In this document: piece after piece, positions 35,606 to 44,854 of the stretch
Position numbering within the stretch: the stretch's first letter is position 1
Layout of the letters: every line of letters starts with the position of its first letter
Source: an uncultured Methanolobus sp.
Lineage (GTDB): Archaea; Halobacteriota; Methanosarcinia; Methanosarcinales; Methanosarcinaceae
Length of the DNA stretch: 64,000 nt
Assembly: GCF_963665675.1 (NCBI RefSeq)
Contig: NZ_OY762425.1
Location: 1 to 64,000 of the forward strand
Reading direction: 5' to 3'
Notes under the pieces: model-generated
What the model was told of the DNA's origin: nothing
Databases searched by the model: none
What the model saw: the letters and a program-made list of their open reading frames with translations, nothing else
Translations under genes and position numbers: made by a program

Positions 35606-36889
35606 GAGGCCGTCTAATTAGATCTTCGGCATAAAAGCTTATCCTTTTTTTTCGTCATCTTCATCATCTATCTTTTTTTTTGGGGGGGGGGGCGGCAGCT
35701 ATAAATAGCATAAATCTGGCCCGCCTCATGGCTAAAAAAGTAATGATGTATGGAGGAGTCCAATTTGAGGACTCTATTGAAAACTATCTGAACAGGGAAA
35801 GCGCCTCAATTTGCCAATTCCTGCACTTTCTCTGCATAGAAGATATTTCACAGTACTTAGAGCGTACTGTGTATGCCAACAAAAGTTGGCATTACAAATA
35901 TAACATTTCCTCAATGATAAAACTCTTCATTGTTATGTGTTTCAGGCAGTTATCTTATGAGAAAACTGTCGCCTCATTAACAGAAGAAGAGGCAATACTA
36001 CTCGCTTTTTGCGATAACAATGGTGTTGTAAAACTTCCTTCATCAAAGACCTTACATAATTTTGTAAAATATCGATTAGGAGAAGATGGAATAACTGAAA
36101 TAATGATGTTAGTTGGAGAAAGAATCCTTAAACTTGCTCAAATAAAAGAAGCTAAGATCGATTCAACTCCGCTTGAAGCTTCAAGATACGATAAATATGC
36201 GGATTATAATCCTCATTACAAATGCAAGATGGACAAAGCTCATATCACGATGGTAGGAACTTATCCCGTGTTCATGACACATACAAATGGCAAAGCAGGA
36301 GATACTCATGAACTCATCAAACACATTCAAGCATTGAAGAAAATGAATGCTGATATTGACATGTATTCTGCAGATACGGGTTATAAAGCATTCAAGAATC
36401 ATGCAGATATCTGGTATCATTTGAATGCAAGGCCAGTTATTGCATATCCAAAAAATGCTGTGATCAGCAAAGAGGGCGAAATGGACAAAATCGATCATTG
36501 GGTAAATAAAATGTGGTTTCTGGGTGGGAATATACTTGCAAGTACTGAAGAAAAACTAAAATTCCTATATGAGATTGGAATGTCTAAACAGGTTGGGATG
36601 AACTTACGTAATCAAAATATGAGGGATGAATCGTTCTATGAGCTATACAAGAAAAGAGGAGAATGCGAATCAAAGCACGGACACATTAAAGATGTAGTCA
36701 AGTTCGATATAAGAAGAATCAGAGCAGAGAGTAGAAAGCTCTACTCTCTGCTGAATTTTGTAGCGTATCAGTTACTTGTACTTACAGAAATACAGAATGG
36801 GTTTGAGAAAAGAAATTCATTTGGAAGCTTTTATTGAAAATGTTTGTCTAATTAGAATGGAGGTATTTGGAAGCTAATTAGATAACCTC
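35606..36889 (+). mobile_element. IS5/IS4-type DDE insertion sequence
   Basis: The left end GAGGCCGTCTAATTAGA (35606-35622) and the right end CTAATTAGATAACCTC (36874-36889) are imperfect inverted repeats. TATATA flanks both sides and would be the target duplication, or part of longer inverted repeats. One transposase gene fills the element. Between the left end and the gene lies T9G11 (35673-35692). Solo ends of the same family occur near 58998 and 63325. Confidence 0.8.
35728..36837 (+). CDS. DDE transposase (IS5/IS4/IS1182-like)
   Basis: A full-length transposase of about 369 residues from ATG 35728. DDE-type motifs are IDSTPLEASRYD (first Asp), MYSADTGYKAF (second Asp) and GECESKHGHIKD (Glu), followed by a C-terminal LYSLLNFVAYQLLVL helix. 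An N-terminal helical domain (ESASICQFLHFLCI) precedes them. No internal stop or frameshift is visible, so it may be active. Family placement within IS4/IS5 is tentative. The longer frame starting in the poly-G tract is unlikely to be used. Confidence 0.88.
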   Translation: MAKKVMMYGGVQFEDSIENYLNRESASICQFLHFLCIEDISQYLERTVYANKSWHYKYNISSMIKLFIVMCFRQLSYEKTVASLTEEEAILLAFCDNNGVVKLPSSKTLHNFVKYRLGEDGITEIMMLVGERILKLAQIKEAKIDSTPLEASRYDKYADYNPHYKCKMDKAHITMVGTYPVFMTHTNGKAGDTHELIKHIQALKKMNADIDMYSADTGYKAFKNHADIWYHLNARPVIAYPKNAVISKEGEMDKIDHWVNKMWFLGGNILASTEEKLKFLYEIGMSKQVGMNLRNQNMRDESFYELYKKRGECESKHGHIKDVVKFDIRRIRAESRKLYSLLNFVAYQLLVLTEIQNGFEKRNSFGSFY

Positions 36890-37196
36890 TATATAGGTAG
36901 TCTTTGATCATGAAATATATTTCAGAATTGAATAAGAAATTCAAATCAGGATTTCTACAAGACCACACTTTCCAAATAGATCTCCAATTCTCTCTGAATG
37001 AGGATAATGTGTAGAAATTACATTCCAGCTCAACACACATTTGTTCATAATATCCATTTGCATATATGACAGTGGATGGTATGTTCCGATTTCGGATAGC
37101 AACATATGCAAATGTGAGTGCAGTTTTTCTTTTAATAGAGGTAAAATCCTTTTTTAAATAACAAGCACGTTTTTGCATAATTACATGCTTAAACAA
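36852..37196 (-). CDS. uncertain ORF, C-terminus displaced by the IS
   Basis: The 114-codon frame (MFKHVIMQKRACYLKKDFTS onward) runs into the IS right end, so its last 12 codons are IS sequence. Joining across the TATATA duplication would give a slightly different short tail. There is no clear ribosome site and the composition is merely AT-rich. It could be an interrupted orphan gene or chance. Confidence 0.2.
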   Translation of the reverse strand: MFKHVIMQKRACYLKKDFTSIKRKTALTFAYVAIRNRNIPSTVIYANGYYEQMCVELECNFYTLSSFRENWRSIWKVWSCRNPDLNFLFNSEIYFMIKDYLYRGYLISFQIPPF

Positions 37197-37993
37197 TTTA
37201 TACCATCAATATTTCTCATCATAATGATGCTCACTATATATTTAAACATAGATATATTAATATAGTTGAAAATAATATTAGGAATTGTGGCAAGAACTGC
37301 CAGGCAGTAAATGTCACAAAAGGACCATGCGGTGGTACGATATGGGACTCATCCATATTTGGTGGTACGATATGGAAATCATCTGGAATCTCTCCGGTAG
37401 AAAAACGTAAAGAATTGGATTGCACGGAAATGCTGCAAGATGTCTTCCCTCTCCGTCTTGAAATCAGCATTTCCTTCCCCTTCCGGAAAGAGTATGAGTG
37501 GTAAGGGAGTGGGGGTAAAACTCTCTTATATCATTCATTCAGAATTGGGATGACGGGGTTATTGTCATTTTTTCTTTTCTCTTTTAGAATTATGTAAAAC
37601 TATCCGTTTTTGAATCAAAAGTATAGGTAAAAAGAAATGCAGAATCTGCTATAGGAAGGTATGGAGCATCAAAGTCCCGGTTTGACACTCCATATAGTAC
37701 ACCAAGTTTCCTATTAGTTAGTTAACTCCCCAAACTTCAGCTCCTCTTCAATAACATCTTACTTATTTGTAGGGCAATGGAACTATATAGCTAAAATATG
37801 TCTGTGTAATCTAAATTGACATTCTTTTTCTATACTCTCTATATTGTTATTTTTATCTACAAAAAATCCAGGCATCAATTAAAGTACTCAAACGTACTTC
37901 ATTCAGAAGTTTATGAAAAACTCTAAGATCATGAATTCTGACATATTGTCAGACAAAAGAACTCTATTATCAACATTATGACTTTTTGCAATA
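37197..37993. other. accessory intergenic region with an open frame and a 15-bp repeat
   Basis: GGTGGTACGATATGG occurs at 37331-37345 and again at 37361-37375, 30 bp apart and in the same phase. A plus-strand open frame running about 37227-37503 (CGKNCQAVNVTKGPCGGTIW, then DSSIFGGTIWKSSG) spans it but has no start codon with a ribosome site. It is probably a gene fragment. The remainder is AT-rich and empty. Confidence 0.35.
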
Positions 37994-38344
37994 TTGAACT
38001 ATCTTTATTGTGACGTAGTCGCATTGATGGATACAAATTTACTCAACCAGTTTTTAGCAGGCACAGTTGCCGGAATGGAAATCACACAGGAGTTCCTGCT
38101 GGCTGCATCTGTATTAATGGAGATACCAATTGCAATGGTACTGTTATTCCGCATATTGAATGACAGGGTAAACAGGCTGGCCAACATAATTGCCGGTCTC
38201 ATAATGACGTTAGTACAGATAGCCACACTTTTAGATTCAGCCACGAATTACTACATATTCTTCAGCATTATAGAAATTGCAACCACACTCGTAATTCTAA
38301 TTATTGCACTTAAGTGGAACGAGACTGAATCTCTTTCGTCATAA
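37994..38344 (+). CDS. DUF6326-like membrane protein, probably missing its first helix
   Basis: The 116 residues hold about three transmembrane helices (FLLAASVLMEIPIAMVLLFR, LANIIAGLIMTLVQIATLL, YYIFFSIIEIATTLVILIIA). The opening NYLYCDVVALMD is usually internal in this family, following an extra N-terminal helix; here it begins at a TTG just after an in-frame stop. The gene is therefore either truncated or frameshifted at its 5' end. Function unknown. Confidence 0.6.
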   Translation: MNYLYCDVVALMDTNLLNQFLAGTVAGMEITQEFLLAASVLMEIPIAMVLLFRILNDRVNRLANIIAGLIMTLVQIATLLDSATNYYIFFSIIEIATTLVILIIALKWNETESLSS

Positions 38345-38378
38345 AAGTGTTAGTTGGTTCTTGCCACTCACAAGATTT

Positions 38379-39118
38379 GGCATTGTTAATTAAATATAGA
38401 TATCTCGTTATTTCTGTATTTCATTAAAAGAATGATCGAATACTTTAGCATTTCAATGCTCTTTGTATAGCACTTTGACTTCCTTCTTAACCTTGCCAGA
38501 AAATGCCTGAATATACTGTTGTAACCTTCAACAGTATAAGTTTCTGCTTTTGATTGAGTATGAATCTCCTTCGGAAGGAACTCTGCATATGCTCTCCAGT
38601 GATCAGTCATCACTTCTCCAATCTCTTTTTCCTTTAACTTATCCCAGAGTTTTTCGCCTGTTTCTGTTCCCCTACTACCAAAAGAGCAGTCGATGAATTT
38701 TTTCCCATCTCTATCAACAGCAATCCAGATCCAGCAGTAGTTTTTTTATTCCCGATGTATGTGTGCATCTCATCTAATTCTACGACAGAGATCTCTTTTT
38801 GACTTTTTAGTTCCTCTAATTCACTGCCAAATTGCTTGATCCAGTTTTGCACGGTAACATGGCTAACATTTAGAAAACGTCCAATTGAACGAAATCCTAG
38901 TCCTTCAAGGTATAATTGTAAAGCTTGTTTTTTCACAGACTCAGGGTATGCTGTTGATTTCTTTTCGACAGTATAATTATATCCACACCCGGAGCACCTG
39001 TAACGCTGACGTCCACCAACTATGCCATTCTTTGTGGAATCGGAACTTTTACATCTTGGGCAATTCATAAACAAATATATTCATCCATACTATATAGCTA
39101 TGCTTTATGACCAATGCC
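38379..39118 (-). mobile_element. IS1-family insertion sequence
   Basis: About 740 bp, bounded by GGCATTGTTAAT at 38379 and its imperfect inverse ACCAATGCC at 39110-39118. It contains an InsA-like zinc-finger/HTH frame followed by an InsB-like catalytic frame. I cannot see a convincing target duplication. Relics of the same family lie at 13850-13986 and 29324-29445. Confidence 0.75.
38386..39068 (-). CDS. IS1-like transposase, two frames joined by a -1 shift
   Basis: Frame 1 starts MNCPRCKSSDSTKNGIVGGR (CxxC...CxxC zinc finger and HTH RSIGRFLNVSHVTVQNWIK) and reaches ELDEMHTYIGNKK. The catalytic part continues in the -1 frame from NYCWIWIAVDRDGKKF through GEVMTDHWRAYAEFLP to the end. The switch coincides with an A7 run (T7 at 38741-38747 on the plus strand), matching the way IS1 elements make their transposase by programmed -1 frameshifting. 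A simple mutation is the alternative. Confidence 0.8.
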
Positions 39119-39359
39119 CTATTTTCTTTTTTATGTAAAAAGACATTGTACCTCAAACGTGTCTATAAAATTTATTGCTTACCTGTTTATGTGATCTGGT
39201 TGAGGTAGCCATAATATTTTTCAGAGATACAAATGCTAAACTACATAATAATTAGTAACACAAAAAAATATAAATAACTTATTATATGTACAATTACTAG
39301 TTACAATTGTATTATGCATACAAATCAAAAAACACTTCTCTATTTGCTGAGTGATTCTT

Positions 39360-39785
39360 ATGGAACCGGAACTAACCCGTATAGGCGTTTCAATGCCTGA
39401 AAATATTCTGACAAAATTTGATACCATTATTAAACAAAGAGGCTATTCCTCCCGTTCAGAAGGTATAAGGGATACGCTGCGAACTTATATTAACTATCAT
39501 GAATGGATGAATGTCATACATGGAAGGCGTTTTGCGACTATCACATTGATGTATGATTATACAAAACGCGGACTTGCAGACGCCCTGACTGAAATAAAAC
39601 AGGATTACTATTCAATTATTAAGTCATCAATTCATATGCATATTGAAGACAACCTGTTTTTGGAAGTTCTTATATTAGATGGCGAAGGTGAAGACATTAA
39701 AGTAGTAGCTGAAAGGGCCATTGCACTAAAAGGAGTCAATTATGTTAAACTAAATACGGCTATTCCTTCGGAAACAATAAGTTAA
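39360..39785 (+). CDS. NikR-like ribbon-helix-helix regulator without the nickel-site cysteine
   Basis: The 141-residue protein has an N-terminal RHH DNA-binding domain (TRIGVSMPENILTKFDTII, SRSEGIRDTLR) and a C-terminal ACT-like domain. Classical NikR binds nickel with His-x-His and a Cys in HVHLDHDNCLEV. Here HMHIEDNLFLEV keeps the two His but has Phe for Cys. It heads the region containing a nickel/oligopeptide-type importer, so it probably controls it, possibly with different metal preference. ATG 39360 is supported by GAGTGAT at 39349-39355. AT-rich 39119-39350 is its promoter region, with several dyads such as ACAATTACTAGTTACAATTG near 39291. Confidence 0.82.
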   Translation: MEPELTRIGVSMPENILTKFDTIIKQRGYSSRSEGIRDTLRTYINYHEWMNVIHGRRFATITLMYDYTKRGLADALTEIKQDYYSIIKSSIHMHIEDNLFLEVLILDGEGEDIKVVAERAIALKGVNYVKLNTAIPSETIS

Positions 39786-39821
39786 TTTTGGGATTTCTTT
39801 TGATAATTTTCACTTTTTTTG

Positions 39822-40105
39822 GCTCTGTAGAAATCCTGTTATTACAATTTTAAGAAAAGTAGACTGGTTTTGTCAGGACAATATGATCCACCGTGTGTCA
39901 TGAATAATCTGATTGATCCCGAAGGGTCTGGCGGAGCCGGCGTTTTCCCACAATAAAAAGCAAAATAATCTGCAAATATCTTGTACTTTCTTCTCAGGAC
40001 TCACGTAGAATTCTCTGTATAAATAATCGCCTTTGTAATTATCTTCTGTGCAGCAGCATCGGAATGTGCCGCCTTCAGCGGATGGTCACTTTGTTTTTAA
40101 ATTGT
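39822..40105 (+). repeat. MITE-like element, copy D
   Basis: It opens with the terminal repeat GCTCTGTAGAAATCCTGTT (39822-39840), identical to the inverse of copy E's right end. It contains the GACTGGTTTTGTCAGGACAA block, the CCCGAAGGGTCTGGCGGAGC / GCCGGC hairpin (about 39918-39943) and the GGAATGTGCCGCCTTCAGCG block. The right terminal repeat is absent. It lies just after the NikR-like gene. Confidence 0.88.
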
Positions 40106-40219
40106 TAATTGATTTTGCATATTTATTTAAGTAATACTTTAGACACATAATTAATAATTAATTGTTACTTTTTTATTGATTAGTAATATGAACATACAAA
40201 GAATACCTGGTATAATAAG

Positions 40220-40313
40220 ACAGGTCAAACACAACACTTGTTTAACTTGAAAGTTCTCCGAAATATAATCATGTGACAATTGGTGGTTCACCAAAACTAC
40301 TTGTTTGACCTGT
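40220..40313. promoter_or_regulatory. long inverted repeat upstream of the importer cluster
   Basis: ACAGGTCAAACA (40220-40231) and TGTTTGACCTGT (40302-40313) are perfect 12-bp inverted repeats 70 bp apart. Between them is TTGGTGGTTCACCAA (about 40280-40294), itself a 6-bp dyad. These may be paired operator half-sites or a structured leader; no gene lies here. Confidence 0.5.
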
Positions 40314-40399
40314 TGATATTGGCCAATTCATGATGTACCAAGACCTTCCCTGAAACTGGCCAATACTCCTATTTGACAGTTGGTTTTGAAATCAATAAT

Positions 40400-40470
40400 G
40401 TGATATTATCACAATTCTCTCCTTATTCCAACTAGTTATTATTTTGTAAAAATTAATAACATTAGTTATT
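40400..40470. promoter_or_regulatory. dyad cluster, candidate NikR-like operators
   Basis: GTGATATTATCAC (40400-40412) is a perfect palindrome. GTTATTA at 40435 and TAATAAC ending at 40460 are 7-bp inverted repeats separated by 12 bases, and AATAAC-ATTA-GTTATT (40455-40470) is a second dyad overlapping it. The spacing of the long dyad fits a NikR tetramer, and the site is 67 bp upstream of the first gene of the importer cluster. 39786-40536 holds only copy D and these elements. Confidence 0.5.
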
Positions 40471-40536
40471 ACAAATGAATAAATTTATATGCAATTAACT
40501 TCTTCAATCCGGTAAATTGCAGACTGAGCTATTAAT

Positions 40537-41397
40537 ATGATAAAGAAGGACACGATTGATTGGAACGAAATATGGAAAGAGCAAACATTACTCCAGAATC
40601 AATCACAGCATGGGATTGATTGTGCTTCCATCTGGAAAAACAAAGAAAGTGCACAATTATTTCTAAAAATGTTCGAAAATGATGGAAATAAACTAATCCG
40701 AAAAACTATCGATGAACTCCCATTAACTCCTGAGTCCCGTATTTTGGACATAGGATCCGGGCCAGGTACACTTGCAATCCCGCTTTCTGAAATTGTTACT
40801 CATATAACAGCAGTGGAACCATCTGAAGGGATGCTAAATGCATTAAAAGAAAGAATTGCCGAGGATGGAATAAATAACATTGATTGTGTAAACAAACGCT
40901 GGGAAGATATTGAAACCGGTGCGGATATTGAGTCTTCCTACGATATCGTGATAGCTTCTTATTCACTTGGAATGCCTGATATAAGAGAAGCCATCAGGAA
41001 AATGGAAGAAGTATCTTCAAAATATGTATGTCTTTACTGGTTTGCAGGGGATGCATCATGGGACATCAATTACAAAGCCCTCTGGCCTGCTCTTCATGGA
41101 ACAGAGTATTACCCTTCACCGAAATGTAATGTTCTCTACAATGTCCTTTATGATATGGGAATTTACCCCAATATGACTGTTTTTCCATTTGAGCACATTC
41201 ATCGTTTCTCATCTGAAGGCGATGCAGTTGAGCACTTCAAATCATATTACAAAGTTTCTGAGGAAAATCAGGTAGAAATCCTCAGGAATTATCTTAAAGA
41301 TCATCTTGAAATCGACAACAACTCCGTTATTCTGAGAGCTATGAATACCAGGGTAAAGCTCTGGTGGGAAAAAGGAGATCTCAATTATGGCAATTAA
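40537..41397 (+). CDS. class I SAM-dependent methyltransferase
   Basis: The 286-residue protein has the Rossmann methyltransferase motif I RILDIGSGPGTLAIPL (about 68-83), an acidic motif II residue in ITAVEPSEGML and a motif-IV-like SSYDIVIASYSLGM. There is no membrane segment. Its stop overlaps the start of the substrate-binding protein gene by 11 bp, so it is co-transcribed with the importer. It may methylate the transported ligand or metallophore; the substrate is unknown. Confidence 0.85.
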   Translation: MIKKDTIDWNEIWKEQTLLQNQSQHGIDCASIWKNKESAQLFLKMFENDGNKLIRKTIDELPLTPESRILDIGSGPGTLAIPLSEIVTHITAVEPSEGMLNALKERIAEDGINNIDCVNKRWEDIETGADIESSYDIVIASYSLGMPDIREAIRKMEEVSSKYVCLYWFAGDASWDINYKALWPALHGTEYYPSPKCNVLYNVLYDMGIYPNMTVFPFEHIHRFSSEGDAVEHFKSYYKVSEENQVEILRNYLKDHLEIDNNSVILRAMNTRVKLWWEKGDLNYGN

Positions 41398-42955
41398 TAA
41401 AAAAAGAATAAATCTGAATGCTTTGATAACATGTATTCTAATAGCAGCTTTCCTGTTGATATCCGGTTGTGTGGACTCTGAGGAGGAAGCAACTACTACC
41501 GAACTTACAGTAGGCATTAGTACCGATGTGAACAACTGGTACCTTAGTCAGTTCCCTGATGGTGACGGCAGGTTTGTGTGGTCACAGGTATATGAGACAC
41601 TGGTCCGTCTGGACACTGACCTGAATATAGAACCAGGATTAGCTGAATCATGGGAAACACCTGACAACGGTACGACCTGGATATTCCATCTGCGGGAAAA
41701 TGTGCACTTCCACGATGGTACACCGTTGACTGCGGATGCTGTTGTGTTTTCCTATAGTGATGCATCTTATGTTAAAAAAATGGGTGCATTAAGAGCCCTG
41801 AAGTCCGTAGAAGCTGTAAATGATACTACAGTGAAATTCGTACTGGCTAAACAGATGTCACTTCCATTTTATCTTACACATGTCGCATGGCCTGTTATGA
41901 GCCCGAGTTGTGTCGATGATGATGGTAATTTCATATCGCCAATCGGAACCGGGCCATTCAAGTTTGAGAACCAGATCACTGATCAGGAAATAGTACTTGT
42001 AAGAAATGATGACTACTGGGGAGAAAAATCCGCACTTGACAGTGTCATATTTAAAGTAATACCTGAGGCTACTACCCGTGTCATGGCCCTTGAAACAGGA
42101 GAAATAGACATGGCTATCAAGCTGCCGGAATACGATGTTTCAAGGCTCGAAGAGGAAAATAATATTGAAGTCTACAGGACACTTACCACTTTCACCGATT
42201 TCCTGCAGTTTAATTGTAATAATGGTGTTTTCGAAGACAAAGAAGTCAGAAAAGCAGTAGCATATACAATAGACACTGAAGAAATGGTAGACACAGTCCT
42301 TGAGGGAATTGGAATGGCAGCACAGGGTAGAGCATTTACCCCAATAATGATGTATTCTAATCCTGATCTGGAATTGTATGAGCCAGATGTTGAAAAAGCC
42401 AAAGAGATACTGGCAGATGACGGATGGTCAGACTCTGACAATGATGGAACCCTGGACAAAGACGGTGAACCACTTACAGTGTCACTCATTGTTGGAAAAG
42501 GCGTATGGGCTTCCAGACATACTACAATGGCAGAAACAATTCAGGGTAGTTTACAGGAAATTGGTATGCATGTAGATATTAAGGTTCTTGAAAGTGCAGC
42601 GACCACCAGTCTTGAAAATGACGGAGACTTTGATATGCTTTTAAGAACCGGATACTTTGTCTGGGGACCATATCCACGCCATTTCTTTGTACATCAGTCA
42701 TCCAGTCCATATTCACACTATAATAACTCAGAGTATGATGTACTGGCAAATGCGGCTGATTCTACAGTTGATGAGGACAAGCAACAGGAATTATATTACC
42801 AGCTCCAGGAAATGGTGCTAGAGGAAGTACCTGCTTTCTATCTGGTGCACGAAGAGAAGATAGTCGCTGCAAATTCTTATGTGAAAGGATATGAGATAAC
42901 TTCAGAGGATCCATGGCTTAACCTCAACGGAGTATATGTCGAAAAAGAGCAATGA
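41387..42955 (+). CDS. ABC transporter substrate-binding lipoprotein, NikA/oligopeptide family
   Basis: The 522 residues begin with a lipoprotein signal (LLISGC, lipidated Cys28) followed by an SBP_bac_5 domain: LTVGISTDVNNWYL, YETLVRLDTDLNIEPGLAES, WIFHLRENVHFHDGTPLTAD and IGTGPFKFE are family landmarks. An EF-hand-like DSDNDGTLDKDGE loop (about 346-358) may bind calcium. Family members bind peptides, nickel-chelates or other chelates outside the cell. The NikR-like gene and permease order suggest nickel or another metal complex, but the sequence does not settle the ligand. Confidence 0.88.
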   Translation: MAINKKRINLNALITCILIAAFLLISGCVDSEEEATTTELTVGISTDVNNWYLSQFPDGDGRFVWSQVYETLVRLDTDLNIEPGLAESWETPDNGTTWIFHLRENVHFHDGTPLTADAVVFSYSDASYVKKMGALRALKSVEAVNDTTVKFVLAKQMSLPFYLTHVAWPVMSPSCVDDDGNFISPIGTGPFKFENQITDQEIVLVRNDDYWGEKSALDSVIFKVIPEATTRVMALETGEIDMAIKLPEYDVSRLEEENNIEVYRTLTTFTDFLQFNCNNGVFEDKEVRKAVAYTIDTEEMVDTVLEGIGMAAQGRAFTPIMMYSNPDLELYEPDVEKAKEILADDGWSDSDNDGTLDKDGEPLTVSLIVGKGVWASRHTTMAETIQGSLQEIGMHVDIKVLESAATTSLENDGDFDMLLRTGYFVWGPYPRHFFVHQSSSPYSHYNNSEYDVLANAADSTVDEDKQQELYYQLQEMVLEEVPAFYLVHEEKIVAANSYVKGYEITSEDPWLNLNGVYVEKEQ

Positions 42956-43038
42956 GTCTTATGACCATTGCTTTTATTTTTTTATTTCGTTAATGTTCTA
43001 TTTCTAAACAGAAGGCATAGCAATTATGGTCGGGTAAT

Positions 43039-43971
43039 ATGCTGAAATACATCTCTAAAAGAATATTTCTCGTTTTTTTTGTAATTCTGGGGGTTACTAT
43101 GGTAACTTTCTGTACAATGCATTTCGCACCAGGAGACCCGGAGGAAGTCATTGCGATTGCCAGATACGGGGAGGACCTTACACAGGAACAAATAGATTGG
43201 GTAAAGGTTACCGAAGGATTTGATGCGCCTGTCTATGTCCAATATCTGAAATGGCTGGACCATGTGCTGCATCTTGATCTCGGGCAATCGCTTGTGACAT
43301 CAGACAACGTACTGGAAGAGATTATCACAAGATTTCCTGCCACAATGTTACTGGCATTTTCAAGCCTTCTTATATCACTGACGATTGCCATTCCTGCGGG
43401 AATTATCGGTGCCATTAAAAAAAATACAATAATAGGCCAGCTCTTTATGACAGGTTCACTGATAGGTGTGTCAATTCCTAATTTCTGGCTGGGATTGTTA
43501 CTGATATGGTTATTTGCATATACGCTTCGCCTGTTGCCAAGTTATGGTTATGGGGGATTCAGTCATCTTGTTCTTCCGGCAGTTACGCTGGGAACATCCA
43601 TGGCTGCCATCACAACCCGCCTGACACGTTCCAGTATGCTGGATGTACTCAACCAGGAATATATTGTAACAGCAAAGGCAAAAGGACTGGATAACAGGAC
43701 AATAATACTGAAGCATGCATTGAAAAATGCAATGCTGCCGATAATCACATTTGCAGGAATGCAGCTTGGTTTCCTACTTGGTGGAAGTGTAATCGTTGAA
43801 ACAATCTTTTCCTGGCCTGGAATTGGAAAATTGCTTGTGGATTCAATATATGCCAGGGATTTTTCTATGGTGCAGGGTTGTGTGCTGATTATCGGTATTA
43901 CATTTGCACTCACCAATCTTGTAGTAGACATTGCATACGCATTCCTTGATCCGAGGATAAGATATGAATAA
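43039..43971 (+). CDS. nikB: ABC transporter permease, NikB-like
   Basis: The 310-residue inner permease starts MLKYISKRIFLVFFVILGVT and has six transmembrane segments of the DppB/NikB type, with the extracytoplasmic loop ending YVQYLKWLDHVLHLDLGQSL. The EAA cytoplasmic loop reads SMLDVLNQEYIVTAKAKGL. It overlaps the next permease by 8 bp. GGTCGGGT upstream of ATG 43039 is a weak ribosome site. Confidence 0.92.
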   Translation: MLKYISKRIFLVFFVILGVTMVTFCTMHFAPGDPEEVIAIARYGEDLTQEQIDWVKVTEGFDAPVYVQYLKWLDHVLHLDLGQSLVTSDNVLEEIITRFPATMLLAFSSLLISLTIAIPAGIIGAIKKNTIIGQLFMTGSLIGVSIPNFWLGLLLIWLFAYTLRLLPSYGYGGFSHLVLPAVTLGTSMAAITTRLTRSSMLDVLNQEYIVTAKAKGLDNRTIILKHALKNAMLPIITFAGMQLGFLLGGSVIVETIFSWPGIGKLLVDSIYARDFSMVQGCVLIIGITFALTNLVVDIAYAFLDPRIRYE

Positions 43972-44854
43972 ATCTGGCAGACAATACAAGAACAAAGCAT
44001 TCAACAGATCACGCCTTCCGGAAGCTCTTATGCAGAACAGAACTGCAGTTTTTGGTGGTATACTAATACTTATGCTGACATTGGTTGCTGTTCTTGCACC
44101 TTATATCAGCCTGCATGATCCGCTTGAGCAAAATCGGGGAAACAGATTGTCATCCCCTTCTTTTGAGTATCCTTTCGGTACGGATAATCTGGGTAGATGT
44201 GTTTTTTCAAGAATAATCCTCGGTACCAGATATTCGCTTGGAATAGGGATACTGGTAGTTGCTATATCATCTTTTATAGGTACTACCCTGGGTATGGTTT
44301 CAGGCTACAATCGGGGAATTATTGATGAAGCCATAATGAGATTTGTGGATATAGTGCTGGCATTCCCAAGTATAATACTTGCTCTGGTAATTGCCGGTGC
44401 CCTTGGTCCAAGCTTATCGAATGTAATAATTGCTCTTGCCCTGACTCACTGGCCAGCTTATACAAGGCTTGTTAGAGGAATAGCATTTTCACTGAGGGAA
44501 AAGGAATTTGTTGAAGCTGCAAAAGCTTTGAGAGCTTCTGATATCTATATTATGCGTCGTCATATATTTCCGAACTGCATCAATCCTATCATAGTGCTTG
44601 CAACACTTGACATTGCAAATGCAATTATCTTTGCAACAGCCCTGAGCTTCCTTGGTCTCGGAATCCAGTCCCCTACTCCGGAATGGGGGTCAATGCTCAA
44701 AGCAGGAATTCCTTTTATGCGGACAGCACCGCTTCTGACGATATTTCCCGGAATTGCCATAATGACAATTGTTCTTGCCTTCAATTTTTTAGGTGATGGA
44801 CTACGAGATATGTTTGATCCAAGAGGAAACGAATTGATGCTGGTGAATGAATGA
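43964..44854 (+). CDS. nikC: ABC transporter permease, NikC-like
   Basis: The 296-residue partner permease is of the DppC/NikC type, with the N-terminal FGTDNLGRCVFSRIILGTRY motif of that family, six membrane segments and the EAA loop LREKEFVEAAKALRAS. It forms the channel with the NikB-like protein. Overlaps the ATPase gene by 4 bp (ATGA). Confidence 0.92.
   Translation: MNKSGRQYKNKAFNRSRLPEALMQNRTAVFGGILILMLTLVAVLAPYISLHDPLEQNRGNRLSSPSFEYPFGTDNLGRCVFSRIILGTRYSLGIGILVVAISSFIGTTLGMVSGYNRGIIDEAIMRFVDIVLAFPSIILALVIAGALGPSLSNVIIALALTHWPAYTRLVRGIAFSLREKEFVEAAKALRASDIYIMRRHIFPNCINPIIVLATLDIANAIIFATALSFLGLGIQSPTPEWGSMLKAGIPFMRTAPLLTIFPGIAIMTIVLAFNFLGDGLRDMFDPRGNELMLVNE

Noticed and set aside
37234..37470. 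78-codon minus frame
   Set aside because: It is the shadow of a repeat-containing plus-strand open stretch, with no start signal.
39110..39330. Possible tRNA fragment near 39200 (TGAGGTAGCC)
   Set aside because: Only ten bases resemble tRNA-Ser; no stem or T arm follows.
40200..40320. CRISPR-like repeats in the importer leader
   Set aside because: The similar segments are inverted rather than direct and there are only two; no regularly spaced direct repeats occur anywhere in the window.
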